DNA of 64,000 nt from AG25 sp035517615 (GTDB lineage: Bacteria > Gemmatimonadota > Gemmatimonadetes > Gemmatimonadales > GWC2-71-9), in contig DATIYM010000013.1 of the NCBI GenBank assembly GCA_035517615.1, forward strand, positions 56,401-120,400, in the 5' to 3' direction. The translations under genes were made by a program, and so were the position numbers. The stretch's first letter is position 1. Every line of letters begins with the position of its first letter. This document shows positions 32,711 to 42,012 of this stretch, one piece after another. Below the pieces are notes generated by a model, which worked only from the letters and a program-made list of their open reading frames with translations, had not been told where the DNA came from and did not search any database.

Positions 32711-34531
32711 ATGTCAACGGTAAATCTGCGGGCGCTCAAGCGCCTGGTGGTCGGCAAGCCGCTCGAGACACTGCACCTCGAGTCCGAGCGACTTTCCAAG
32801 GCCACGGGACTCGCGGTGCTCTCCTCCGACGCGCTCTCGTCGTCGGCCTACGCGACGGAACAGATGCTGATCGTTCTGATGATCGCCGGGGTCGCGGGCA
32901 CGGGACTCGGGCTGCGCGTGGGGGCGTTGATTCTGCTGCTGCTCGCCATCGTGGTTATCAGCTATCGCCAGACGGTCCACGCGTACCCCGGCGGCGGCGG
33001 CGCGTACTTCGTCGCCAAGGAAAACCTGGGGACGAGCTTCGGTCTGGTAGCGGCGGCGGCGCTGCTCGTGGACTACGTGCTGACCGTGACGGTGTCGGTC
33101 GCCGCGGGAGTCGATGCGATCACGTCAGCGCTGCCGGCAACATTGCCGCACCGCGTCGGCATGGGCCTCGTGGCCATCCTGATCATCACGCTCGGCAACC
33201 TGCGTGGCGTTCGCGAATCGGGTGCGCTGTTCTCGGTCCCCACGTACTTCTTCATCGTGATGTTTGCCGTGATGCTCGTGGTGAATGTGTTGCACCCGTT
33301 CGGCTACTGGGTGAAGCCCGTGGCGCCGGTCGTGACCACAGAGACGGTCACCTTGTGGCTCTTGCTCAAAGCATTCGCCTCCGGGTGCTCCGCGCTCACG
33401 GGGGTCGAAGCCGTCTCGAATGGCGTGCCCGCGTTCCGGCCGCCGGAGTCGCACAATGCGGCCACCGTGATGGTGTGGATGGGGGTGATCCTCGGCACGT
33501 TCTTCGCCGGGGCCACATATCTCGCGAACCACTACGGCATTCTGCCCGTGGGCGATCAGACGGTGATTTCGCAGCTTGGACACGGTGCGTTCGGCAATAG
33601 CCCGCCGTATTTCCTGCTGCAGCTCTCGACCACGCTGATCCTGATCCTCGCCGCCAATACATCGTTCGCGGATTTCCCGCGCCTAGCCTCGATTCTCGGC
33701 CGAGATGCCTACATGCCGCGCCAGCTCGCGAGCCGGGGCGATCGGCTGGTGTTCTCGAATGGCATCATCGTGCTGGCCGTGATCGCGGGGATCTTACTAT
33801 GGCTGTTTGGCGGCGACACGCACGCGCTGATTCACCTCTACGCCGTCGGCGTATTCGTGTCGTTTACGCTGTCGCAGGCCGGAATGGTCCGCCGCTTCGT
33901 GACGCGCAAGGAGCCGGGGTGGCGCCACCACGCGGCGATTTCAGGCGTCGGCGCAGGCGCGACCGGCGTGGTGGTATGCATCGAATTGATCACCAAGTTC
34001 ACGGAGGGCGCCTGGATTACCGCGGTCCTCATAGCGTTCCAGGTGATCCTGTTCTACACGATTCACGCGCACTACATGTTCTATGCCCGCCAGCTCTCGA
34101 GCAAGGAATGGCAGCCGGTGTGGCCGCGAAGGCATCTGGTTGTCGTACCCGTGGCGGGTGTTTCGAAGAGCACGGCGGGTGCGCTCGCGTACGCGCTGTT
34201 GCTTTCGGACAACGTCCGCGCCGTGTCGGTCGCGACCGATCCGTCGCAGGTGCAGCGCCTACAGGACGACTGGGACATGTGGGACTCGGGCGTTCCGCTC
34301 GAAGTGTTGATTTCGCCATACCGCGCCGTCGTCGGCCCGATCCTCGGCTACATCCGGAAGGTGCAGCAGGAAGAGCATCCCGACTGGCTCACCGTGGTGC
34401 TGCCGGAGGTCGTGCCGGCGCGGTGGTGGCATCACTTTTTGCACAACCAGACGGTGCTGGCTATAAAAGCAGCATTGTTGTTTAGAAAGCGGACGGTGGT
34501 AACGAGCGTTCCTTACCACCTCAAGAAGTAA
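32711..34531 (+). CDS. KimA/YdaO-like APC-superfamily permease
   Basis: A 606-residue protein: about 12 membrane helices (residues 25-460) and a C-terminal cytosolic domain of about 140 residues beginning RRHLVVVPVAGVSKSTAGALAYALLLSDNVRAVSVATDP, a USP-like fold. The motif ISYRQTVHAYPGGGGAYFVAKENLG and the overall build match KimA, a high-affinity K+ importer of Bacillus, and its relatives. The ion or amino-acid substrate here is not proven. No c-di-AMP riboswitch is visible, as only 13 bases separate it from the VKOR gene. Confidence 0.82.
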   Translation: MSTVNLRALKRLVVGKPLETLHLESERLSKATGLAVLSSDALSSSAYATEQMLIVLMIAGVAGTGLGLRVGALILLLLAIVVISYRQTVHAYPGGGGAYFVAKENLGTSFGLVAAAALLVDYVLTVTVSVAAGVDAITSALPATLPHRVGMGLVAILIITLGNLRGVRESGALFSVPTYFFIVMFAVMLVVNVLHPFGYWVKPVAPVVTTETVTLWLLLKAFASGCSALTGVEAVSNGVPAFRPPESHNAATVMVWMGVILGTFFAGATYLANHYGILPVGDQTVISQLGHGAFGNSPPYFLLQLSTTLILILAANTSFADFPRLASILGRDAYMPRQLASRGDRLVFSNGIIVLAVIAGILLWLFGGDTHALIHLYAVGVFVSFTLSQAGMVRRFVTRKEPGWRHHAAISGVGAGATGVVVCIELITKFTEGAWITAVLIAFQVILFYTIHAHYMFYARQLSSKEWQPVWPRRHLVVVPVAGVSKSTAGALAYALLLSDNVRAVSVATDPSQVQRLQDDWDMWDSGVPLEVLISPYRAVVGPILGYIRKVQQEEHPDWLTVVLPEVVPARWWHHFLHNQTVLAIKAALLFRKRTVVTSVPYHLKK

Positions 34532-34552
34532 GACGTCTTTCTCTCGACGTCT
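34531..34552. terminator. AGACGTC hairpin between convergent permease and acs genes
   Basis: AGACGTC (34531-34537) pairs with GACGTCT (34546-34552) around an eight-base pyrimidine loop. It spans the whole 19-base gap between the two convergent stops and touches both. The reverse complement resembles the repeat at 10295, so it is both a likely terminator and a member of a dispersed repeat. Confidence 0.6.
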
Positions 34553-36500
34553 ATGACTCCGTAGCTTCGTACTGAACCTTCAGCCGCTCGACCACTCCCG
34601 GATCCGCCAACGTCGTCGTATCCCCCAACGCTCTCCCCTCGGCGATGTCTTTCAAGAGGCGGCGCATGATTTTGCCCGAGCGCGTCTTCGGCAGGTCGGC
34701 GGTGAACAGGATGTCGTCGGGGCGGGCGAGGGCGCCGATTTTTTTTACGACGTGGCCTTTGAGCTCGTCGCGCAGCGCGTCGCTCGCCGTCTTGCCCTCT
34801 TTCAGCGTCACGAATGCCGCGAGCGCCTGTCCCTTCAGCTCGTGGGCCCGGCCCACGACCGCCGCCTCGGCGACGGCCGGGTGATCGACGAGCGCGCTCT
34901 CGACTTCCATCGTTCCGATGCGGTGGCCCGCGACGTTCAGGACGTCGTCCACGCGGCCGAGAATCCAGAAATAGCCGTCGTCATCGCGCTTGGCTCCATC
35001 GCCGGGGAAGTAGAGATCGTCGCGGCCGCTCCACTTGCTCCAGTACACTTTGCGATATCGCTCGTCGTCGCCCCAGATGGTGCGTAACATGCCGGGCCAG
35101 GGACTCGTGATGGCGAGATAGCCTCCACCAACGTCGACCCGCCGTCCTTCACCGTCGAGCAGCTCGGCATTGATGCCGGGGAAGGGAATCGTGCCCGAGC
35201 CGGGCTTGGTGGTCGTGACGCCCGGAAGCGGCGTGATCATGATTCCTCCGGTCTCCGTCTGCCACCACGTGTCCACGATGGGGCAGCGCTCGCCGCCAAT
35301 GGTGTGATGGTACCAGATCCAGGCTTCCGGATTGATGGGCTCGCCTACACTGCCGAGCAGGCGGAGCTTCGAGAGGTTGTGCTTTCCGGGATGCTCGGTT
35401 CCCCATTTCATGAACGCGCGGATCGCCGTGGGAGCGGTATAGAACACCGTCACGCCGTGCCGCTCGCAGATCGCCCAGAACCGATCCTTGGCGGGCCAGT
35501 CAGGAGCGCCTTCGTACATTACTTCCGTCACACCGAGCGCCAGAGGCCCGTACACCACGTATGAATGACCGGTCACCCACCCGACGTCGGCCGTGCACCA
35601 GAAGACGTCTTCATTCTTCAAATCGAACACCCACTTGGTCGTGGCGTAGACGTGCGTGAGATAGCCGCCGGTCGTGTGCAGGATGCCCTTCGGTTTCCCG
35701 GTCGTCCCCGACGTGTACAGGATGTAGAGCGGGTCTTCGGCATCCATGGCTTCGGGCGCGCAGCTTGGAGCGGCCTTCGCCATGAGGTCGTGCCACCACG
35801 CGTCTCGTCCCGCCTGCATGGGCACGGTTTGCTTCGTCCGCTCGAGGACCACCACATGGCGCACGGTCGGCGTCTCGCGGACGGCTTCGTCGGTATTCGT
35901 CTTGAGCGGGACCACCGATCCGCGGCGATAGCCGCCGTCGGCCGTGATCACCACGCTGGCCCGGGCGTCCTGGATCCGGTCGCGCAGCGATTCGGACGAG
36001 AATCCGCCAAACACCACGGTGTGGATCGCGCCGATCCGGGCGCACGCGAGCATCGCGACGGCGACCTCCGGCACCATCGGCATGTAGATGGCCACGCGAT
36101 CGCCGCGCTTCACGCCGAGTCCCTTCAGGACATTCGCGAACCGGTTCACATCGGCGTGCAGCTCACGATAGGTGATGCGCCGGACATCGCCCGGCTCGCC
36201 TTCCCAGATCAGCGCCACCTTGGCGCCGCGTCCCGCGGCCAGGTGACGATCGAGGCAATTCGCTGAAGCATTGAGGCGCCCGCCGAGGAACCACTTCGCG
36301 TGCGGTGGCCGCCACTCGAGCACCTGCGTCCAGGGCTTGATCCACTCCAATTCCTTGGCCCACGCGGCCCAATACGCTTCCCGGTCCTGCGCGGCGCGAT
36401 TGTAAGGCTCCTGGTCTTTCACGTAGGCCGTCGCACGGAAACCCTGCGGCGGGGCGAAATGGCGCTGCTCATCGAGCAATGTCTCGATGCGTTCAGTCAT
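34551..36500 (-). CDS. acs: Acetyl-CoA synthetase
   Basis: Activates acetate to acetyl-CoA via acetyl-AMP. The 649-residue enzyme shows the ANL-family core YTSGTTGKPKGILHTTGGYL, DTWWQTETGG (adenine site), the hinge region LGRVDDVLNVAGHRIGT, and the acetylation-controlled Lys in LPKTRSGKIMRRLLKDIA. The N-terminal DREAYWAAWAKELEW and WFLGGRLNASANCLDRHL are Acs-specific. It is a single gene, divergent from the STAS gene and convergent with the permease. Confidence 0.97.
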   Translation of the reverse strand: MTERIETLLDEQRHFAPPQGFRATAYVKDQEPYNRAAQDREAYWAAWAKELEWIKPWTQVLEWRPPHAKWFLGGRLNASANCLDRHLAAGRGAKVALIWEGEPGDVRRITYRELHADVNRFANVLKGLGVKRGDRVAIYMPMVPEVAVAMLACARIGAIHTVVFGGFSSESLRDRIQDARASVVITADGGYRRGSVVPLKTNTDEAVRETPTVRHVVVLERTKQTVPMQAGRDAWWHDLMAKAAPSCAPEAMDAEDPLYILYTSGTTGKPKGILHTTGGYLTHVYATTKWVFDLKNEDVFWCTADVGWVTGHSYVVYGPLALGVTEVMYEGAPDWPAKDRFWAICERHGVTVFYTAPTAIRAFMKWGTEHPGKHNLSKLRLLGSVGEPINPEAWIWYHHTIGGERCPIVDTWWQTETGGIMITPLPGVTTTKPGSGTIPFPGINAELLDGEGRRVDVGGGYLAITSPWPGMLRTIWGDDERYRKVYWSKWSGRDDLYFPGDGAKRDDDGYFWILGRVDDVLNVAGHRIGTMEVESALVDHPAVAEAAVVGRAHELKGQALAAFVTLKEGKTASDALRDELKGHVVKKIGALARPDDILFTADLPKTRSGKIMRRLLKDIAEGRALGDTTTLADPGVVERLKVQYEATES

Positions 36501-36615
36501 GAGACAATTTTCGGTTGGGTGGTGGAGGGTAACCTATGCGAACCATCGAGCCTTGCAATCTGCGGTTTGCGCGTCGCTCTGCGACAAGAAAATGTGTGAT
36601 CAATCTCACGCGGCT

Positions 36616-36646
36616 TTGACAATAGGTTGATAGTGAACAGTTTAGC
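36616..36646 (+). promoter_or_regulatory. Possible promoter upstream of the STAS gene
   Basis: A perfect -35 hexamer TTGACA at 36616-36621 is followed, at slightly more than normal spacing, by TTTAGC near 36641-36646. The surrounding 60 bases are markedly AT-richer than the genes. Transcription from here would serve the STAS-receiver-ccm run. The -10 is weak, so this is tentative. Confidence 0.4.
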
Positions 36647-36720
36647 TGTGTGGCATCAGAGTCGCACAGGCCTGGGTCCGGACCTAGGATGGAGCCAAGG
36701 TAATGGAGGAGATTCTTTCG

Positions 36721-37032
36721 ATGCCGACGCGCCCCATTGAGAAAGCGATGGCGGCGCCAGAGGAGCTGGGGCTCGAGTCGCGCTCGGCATTTCGTCGCGC
36801 GGCGGGTGAGCTGCTCGACCAGCTGCCGGAGGGTGCGGGGCGGCTCGTGATCGATCTGTCCGCGACACGCGGAGTCGACAGCGCGGGACTCGGCGCACTC
36901 ATGCTGGTGCAGCGCAAGGCGGCGGAGCGGCGGTTGTCCGTCTGCCTGCGCGGCGCGAACGACGAGCTCCGGTTTCTGCTCGTGCTGACCAAACTCGACG
37001 ATCTCTTCGAGCTCGAGGGCGGCGCGCGATAA
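36721..37032 (+). CDS. STAS-domain protein (anti-anti-sigma-like)
   Basis: A protein of about 103 residues with the STAS fold: RLVIDLSATRGVDSAGLGALMLVQRKAAERRLSVCLRGANDELRFLLVLTKLDDLFEL. The usual phospho-acceptor Ser is present in GVDSAGLG. Such proteins bind partner kinases in partner-switching systems, but no kinase of that type is adjacent. I prefer the ATG at 36721, nine bases after GGAGGAG, over the ATG at 36703. It lies 19 bases before the receiver gene. Confidence 0.85.
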   Translation: MPTRPIEKAMAAPEELGLESRSAFRRAAGELLDQLPEGAGRLVIDLSATRGVDSAGLGALMLVQRKAAERRLSVCLRGANDELRFLLVLTKLDDLFELEGGAR

Positions 37033-37051
37033 GCGAGCGTATATTGCCCGC

Positions 37052-37406
37052 GTGACGGGCACGGTAACGCGGCGCAAAGTCTTGTTCGTCGAGGACGAAC
37101 CCTCGATTCGCGGTACGTACGAGCGATTCTTTACACGGCAGTATCAGATGGCATTCGCCGCGAGCGGCAGCGAGGCGCTGGCCCGGCTCGCGAACTTCGT
37201 CCCGGACGTCATGGTCCTCGACATGCGCCTGCCGGACACCGACGGAATCGCGCTGTTGCAGCAGATCCGGCGGTCCCATCCCGATCTTCCCGTCATCGTC
37301 ACCACCGCCTATACCAGTCTCGAGCCGCAGATCCAGGTGCTCGACCTCGAGCACAGTGGCTATTTCGTGAAGCCCTTCAACATGGATGATCTCGCCGCGC
37401 GTATCG

Positions 37407-37420
<14 letters not shown>
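37052..37420 (+). CDS. Single-domain response regulator (receiver only)
   Basis: A 122-residue CheY-like receiver: acidic pocket LFVEDEPS, phospho-acceptor Asp in VMVLDMRLPDTDG, conserved Thr in VIVTTAYTS and Lys in YFVKPFN. There is no output domain, so it must signal through a partner, perhaps the STAS protein just upstream. The GTG start is inferred. Its last 14 bases overlap ccmA. Confidence 0.88.
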
Positions 37421-38100
<680 letters not shown>

Positions 38101-38108
<8 letters not shown>

Positions 38109-38781
38109 CATTCTGCGTGATGCCTGGACGATCGCCCGGAAGGACCTGATCCTCGAATTCCGGTCGCGCACCGCGTTTCTCTCCGCCGCGGTATTCACCG
38201 CGCTCGTGCTCACCGTGTTCAACTTTGGGCGCGATCCCACTGCTGTGCCGACACTCGATCTCGCGCCCAGCATTCTCTGGGTGACGTTCACGTTCGCCGC
38301 CATGCTGGCATTGAACCGCGCCTTCCAGCTCGAGCTCGAAAACCAGGCGCTCGACGGGCTGCTCGTCGCGCCGCTGAGCAGGCACAGTATCTACTGGGCA
38401 AAGTTGATAGCGAATCTGGTGTTCGTGGGTACCGTGGAGGCGGTCGGACTTCCATTATTCGTGTTGTTCTTCAACGTCGACATCGGCGGCGTCCTTGCTC
38501 CGTTGCTCGGCGTCATCGCGCTCGCCACGATCGGATTCGTCGCAGTGGGAACGTTGTTCAGTGCCATGGTTATCAAGACGCGATTTGCCGAGCTGATGCT
38601 GCCCGTGCTCCTGCTGCCATTCCTGATTCCGCCCTTGATCGGCGCGGTTCAGGTGACTGCGGCGCTCTTTTCGGGTCGGCCCTTGAGCGAGGTACAAGGG
38701 TGGCTTAGGTTGCTCGCCGCCTACGATGTCGGTTTCGTAACGCTCGCGACGTTGCTCTTTCCCGCCACGGTGAACGAATGA
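38101..38781 (+). CDS. ccmB: Heme exporter membrane protein B
   Basis: Membrane partner of CcmA, 226 residues and six helices. The family phrases are seen: IARKDLILEFRSRTAFLSAAVFTALVLTVFNF, LNRAFQLELENQALDGLLVAPLSRHSIYWAKLIANLVF and the late LRLLAAYDVGFV. The GTG start at 38101 overlaps ccmA by eight bases. The stop overlaps the ccmC start by four. Confidence 0.9.
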
Positions 38782-39449
38782 CTTTACTCAATAGAGGGCG
38801 CCTGCTGACCATCGTCGGGCTGGTTCTGCTCGGCGCCGTGTACGTACGCGCGCTCGCGTTTACGCCCACCGAGGCGTCGCAAGGGCTCGCCCAGAAGATT
38901 TTCTATATTCACGTGCCGGCCGCCGTCTGGGCCGAGACATCGATGATCCTGATCGGGATTGCGAGCGCGTTTTTTCTGTTTCTCAAGGACCCGCGGCTCG
39001 ATCGCTTTGCCGAAGCCTCGGCGCAGGTGGGCACGGTGTTCGCCGCCGTGGTACTCACCACTGGCCCGATTTGGGGCAAGCCAATTTGGGGAACCTGGTG
39101 GACGTGGGACGCGCGGCTGACGCTCACGCTTCTCCTCTTTTTCATCTACGTGGGATACCTGGTGCTGCGGGGCGCGATAACGGAGCCGGGGTTGCGGGCT
39201 CGCTACTCGGCGGTGCTGGGCATCTGCGGCCTCGTGCTCGTGCCGTTCATTCATTTCAGCGTGCTATTGTTTCGCACGCTGCATCCTCAGCCCGTGATCC
39301 TGAAGCCGAGCGCCCCCTCGCTCCCCGCTGTCATGCTTACGACGTGGCTGTTCTCGTTTTGCGTCTTCACGCTGCTGTACATCGGATTTGTGACGCAGAC
39401 CTACGCGCTGTTATTGAGGCGTGAAGCGGGGCCGCCCGCGCATGGCTGA
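38778..39449 (+). CDS. ccmC: Cytochrome c maturation heme-handling protein (CcmC/CcsA family)
   Basis: A 223-residue six-helix inner-membrane protein that binds heme on the outer face. The tryptophan-rich signature is GTWWTWDARLTLTLLLFF, flanked by His residues in KIFYIHVPAAVWAE and PFIHFSVLLFRTLHPQP that serve as heme ligands. The length matches CcmC rather than full CcsA. ATGA overlap with ccmB upstream and an eight-base overlap with the ccmD-like peptide downstream. No ccmE, ccmF or ccmH is in the window. Confidence 0.9.
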   Translation: MTLLNRGRLLTIVGLVLLGAVYVRALAFTPTEASQGLAQKIFYIHVPAAVWAETSMILIGIASAFFLFLKDPRLDRFAEASAQVGTVFAAVVLTTGPIWGKPIWGTWWTWDARLTLTLLLFFIYVGYLVLRGAITEPGLRARYSAVLGICGLVLVPFIHFSVLLFRTLHPQPVILKPSAPSLPAVMLTTWLFSFCVFTLLYIGFVTQTYALLLRREAGPPAHG

Positions 39450-39549
39450 GACGATTCCGCAGAATGGCGGCTACATGGTGGCCGCGTACATCGTGGCCGC
39501 CGTGATTCTCGTGGGATATGCGCTGAGCCTGTACCGGCGCTCGCGCTGA
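39442..39549 (+). CDS. ccmD: CcmD-like single-helix peptide
   Basis: A 35-residue peptide with one membrane helix (YMVAAYIVAAVILVGYALSLY) and a basic tail (RRSR). Size, position directly after ccmC and the Y-x-x-A-Y start match CcmD, which stabilises the CcmABC complex and helps release heme-loaded CcmE. The ATG lies eight bases inside the end of ccmC. Confidence 0.8.
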   Translation: MAETIPQNGGYMVAAYIVAAVILVGYALSLYRRSR

Positions 39550-39590
39550 AGGCGGGGCGCCCACTTGAGAGGGGGGGCGGAGAGCGGCTT

Positions 39591-39629
39591 AGGGCGAGGC
39601 GCCCGGGCCCCACCCTCGCGCCTCGCCCT
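39591..39629. terminator. Strong bidirectional terminator hairpin after ccmD
   Basis: AGGGCGAGGCGC (39591-39602) pairs perfectly with GCGCCTCGCCCT (39618-39629), a 12-base-pair stem with a 15-base loop, between the convergent ccmD and TPR genes. The bases between ccmD and the hairpin also hold a run of seven G. Confidence 0.8.
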
Positions 39630-39662
39630 ACACGTGCAGCGGCTCCTGCTAGTGGCGCCAAC

Positions 39663-40235
39663 CTACTTGCTCGCCAGCTCCGCCCGCGCCGCCGGCAGCC
39701 GCTCGAGCCCGTTGGGCACTTCAGCCGCCCACAACGCCAGCGCCTGCTCCGCGGCCGCCGTGTCCCCGGACTGAAACAGCGCCCGGGCATTCGACCACAG
39801 CGCCGGGGGGCCGCCGCCCGCCGCGTAGGCGCGCGCGAACCGCGCGGCGGCCTCAGCGGGCCGGCTCATCCGCAGATACAGCTCACCCGCCGCGAGGGCC
39901 GCATCCGCCCGCTCTTCGAGCACCAGCACTTCCTCGTACGCCTCGAGTGCTTCCTTTTGCCGGAACACCATCTGATACGCCTCGCCCAGCAGCATCCACG
40001 CATCCGGATTCCCTTTGAACCGCCCCGAGGCCTGCTGCGCGACCGCCACCGCTCCCCACCGATCGCCCTGGGTACGGCGCAGGTGCACCAGCGCCACGAA
40101 TGGCTCGCCGAAGCTGGTCGAAAGCCCGCACCCCATCCGCAGCCAGAACGTCGCGAGTCGGGGGGAACGCTTGAGGCTCGCCGTGGCGCGGGCGAGCGCG
40201 AACCGAATCAGCCAGAGACGCAAGTGTCTGAGCAT
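39663..40235 (-). CDS. TPR-like protein
   Basis: A 190-residue protein with a hydrophobic/basic N-terminal helix (LRHLRLWLIRFALARATASLKR) that may anchor it, then three TPR-like repeats (FVALVHLRRTQGDRWGAVAVAQQASGRFKGNPDAWMLLGEAYQMVFRQKEALEAYEEVLVLEER...). It could be a heme-biosynthesis or cytochrome assembly scaffold by position, as HemY/CcmI-type TPR proteins are, but it has no recognisable specific motif. ATG at 40235. The hemD gene diverges 41 bases away. Confidence 0.7.
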   Translation of the reverse strand: MLRHLRLWLIRFALARATASLKRSPRLATFWLRMGCGLSTSFGEPFVALVHLRRTQGDRWGAVAVAQQASGRFKGNPDAWMLLGEAYQMVFRQKEALEAYEEVLVLEERADAALAAGELYLRMSRPAEAAARFARAYAAGGGPPALWSNARALFQSGDTAAAEQALALWAAEVPNGLERLPAARAELASK

Positions 40236-40276
40236 TGCTTGATAATGGGTTTTGCCGCGGTGAAATTGCAACAGCC

Positions 40277-41089
40277 ATGTCACGAGAGTCACAGTCGCTC
40301 GCGGGACGCCGCATCGTGGTCACGCGTGCGCGGGAGCAGGCCGGTGATCTCGTGGCGGCTCTCACCGCGCGTGGAGCGCAGGTGATCAGCGCTCCCGCCA
40401 TCCGCATCGAACCGCTGTCCGATACCGACGCACTCCGCGCCGCGATCGCGAATCTCGCGCAATACCAGTGGCTCGTGTTCACGAGCCAGAATACCGTCCG
40501 CGTGGTGAACGAACGCCTGGTCGAATGGAATCTCCCTGCGTCCACGCTGGCGCGCGTCCCAATCGCCGCCATCGGTCCGGCTACCGCACAAGCGCTCGAG
40601 CAGCACGGCGTGCGCGCGGCGGTGATGCCCGACCGGTTCATCGCGGAGGCGGTGGTCGAGGCGATCCTCGAGCGCGGACCGGTCGCGGGCCAGCGCATTC
40701 TGCTTCCGCGCGCGCTCGAGGCGCGGGATACCCTTCCCGAGGGCCTGCGCGCGCGCGGCGCCACGGTCGATGTGATTCCGGTGTATCGCGCCGTCCGTGA
40801 ATCGGGCGACGGCGTCAAGCTCGCGGCCGAGCTGCTGGCGGGCAAAGTCGACGCGGTCACCTTCACGGCTTCGTCCACGGTGCGGCACTTTGCCGACCAG
40901 GTCGGGCACGAGGCCGCGACCTGCGACCGGTTTGCGACAGCCGTTATCGGGCCGGTTACCGCGGCGACCGCACGGTCGCTCGGCATGACTGTGGTCGTCG
41001 AGGCGGAAGAGTACACGGTGCCGGGGTTGGTGCGGGCGCTGGTGGAACACTTCCGTCGGCAAGCGGGAGGCGGGAAGCACGACGCGTGA
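40277..41089 (+). CDS. hemD: Uroporphyrinogen-III synthase
   Basis: Closes hydroxymethylbilane to uroporphyrinogen III. The 270-residue protein has the typical start (SLAGRRIVVTRAREQAGDLVAALTARGAQVISAPAIRIEP) and the later AVTFTASSTVRHFADQVG and VIGPVTAATARSLGM segments with the invariant Ser/Thr pattern. It is chosen to begin at the ATG 40277; the frame extends upstream but without family residues. The C-terminus contains a purine-tract-coded QAGGGK. It overlaps hemC by four bases. Confidence 0.92.
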   Translation: MSRESQSLAGRRIVVTRAREQAGDLVAALTARGAQVISAPAIRIEPLSDTDALRAAIANLAQYQWLVFTSQNTVRVVNERLVEWNLPASTLARVPIAAIGPATAQALEQHGVRAAVMPDRFIAEAVVEAILERGPVAGQRILLPRALEARDTLPEGLRARGATVDVIPVYRAVRESGDGVKLAAELLAGKVDAVTFTASSTVRHFADQVGHEAATCDRFATAVIGPVTAATARSLGMTVVVEAEEYTVPGLVRALVEHFRRQAGGGKHDA

Positions 41090-42012
41090 AACGCACACTA
41101 AAAATCGGTACGCGAGGATCAGATCTCGCGCTCTGGCAGTCGCGGTGGGTGCAGGCGCGGCTTGCCGACGCCGGCACGACGACTGAGATCGTGATCATCA
41201 AGACTCAGGGCGACGCGGAGGTCGACCGGCCGCTGCACGAAATGACGGGCACCGGGTTCTTCACCAAGGCGATCGAAGATGCGCTGCTCGACCGCCGGGT
41301 CGATCTCGCCGTGCATTCGCTCAAAGACCTGCCGACTTCGTTGCCTCCCGGTCTCGCCCTCGGCGCCGTGCCCAAGCGGGTGGACTCGAACGACGTGCTC
41401 GTGGTTCGCGAGCACGGACCGATGTCGCTGCTGGAGCTTGCGCCCGGAGTACGCATCGGAACGTCGAGTCTGCGCCGGATTGCCCAGGTCCGTTACCTGC
41501 GGCCCGACCTCGAAGTCGTTCCGCTCCGGGGCAACGTTCCGACGCGCGTGCGCAAGGTCAAAGAAGGTTCGTCGCTCGACGCCGCCGTGCTCGCGTTTGC
41601 GGGCCTCGAACGGCTCGGACTGTCGGATGTCGTGCGGATAAAGCTTGATCCGCTCGAGCTGATGCCGGCTCCCGGCCAGGGCGCGCTGGGGCTCGAGATC
41701 CGCTCCGATGACGATCGCGCGCGTACGGCGCTCCGGTCGCTCGACGATCCCGAGAGCGCCGCGCACGTCCAGGCCGAGCGCGCGCTGCTCGCGGCTCTCG
41801 AAGGAGGTTGCCAGGCGCCGGTCGCGGCGTACGTAGGTCGAGGGGGGAAGGGGGAAGCGGGGGGCATGAGGCTGTACGGCAGAGTGACGGCACCCGATGG
41901 CTCACTCCAGCTCACGGCTTCGGCGGAATTGAGCCAGGACCCGGCCGCCGTCGGGCACGCGGTTGCGGGCTTGCTCCGCGATGAGGGCGCACTAGAGTTA
42001 CTCGCACGATGA
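41086..42012 (+). CDS. hemC: Porphobilinogen deaminase (hydroxymethylbilane synthase)
   Basis: Polymerises four porphobilinogens. The 308-residue enzyme has the catalytic Asp81 in HSLKDLPT, the arginine-rich GTSSLRRIAQVRYLRPDL, and the Cys242 that binds the dipyrromethane cofactor in EGGCQAPVAAY. A purine tract at 41841-41865 encodes GRGGKGEAGG in frame just after this motif, where family members usually have a tighter loop. GTG start. ATGA overlap with hemB. Confidence 0.96.
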   Translation: MKRTLKIGTRGSDLALWQSRWVQARLADAGTTTEIVIIKTQGDAEVDRPLHEMTGTGFFTKAIEDALLDRRVDLAVHSLKDLPTSLPPGLALGAVPKRVDSNDVLVVREHGPMSLLELAPGVRIGTSSLRRIAQVRYLRPDLEVVPLRGNVPTRVRKVKEGSSLDAAVLAFAGLERLGLSDVVRIKLDPLELMPAPGQGALGLEIRSDDDRARTALRSLDDPESAAHVQAERALLAALEGGCQAPVAAYVGRGGKGEAGGMRLYGRVTAPDGSLQLTASAELSQDPAAVGHAVAGLLRDEGALELLAR

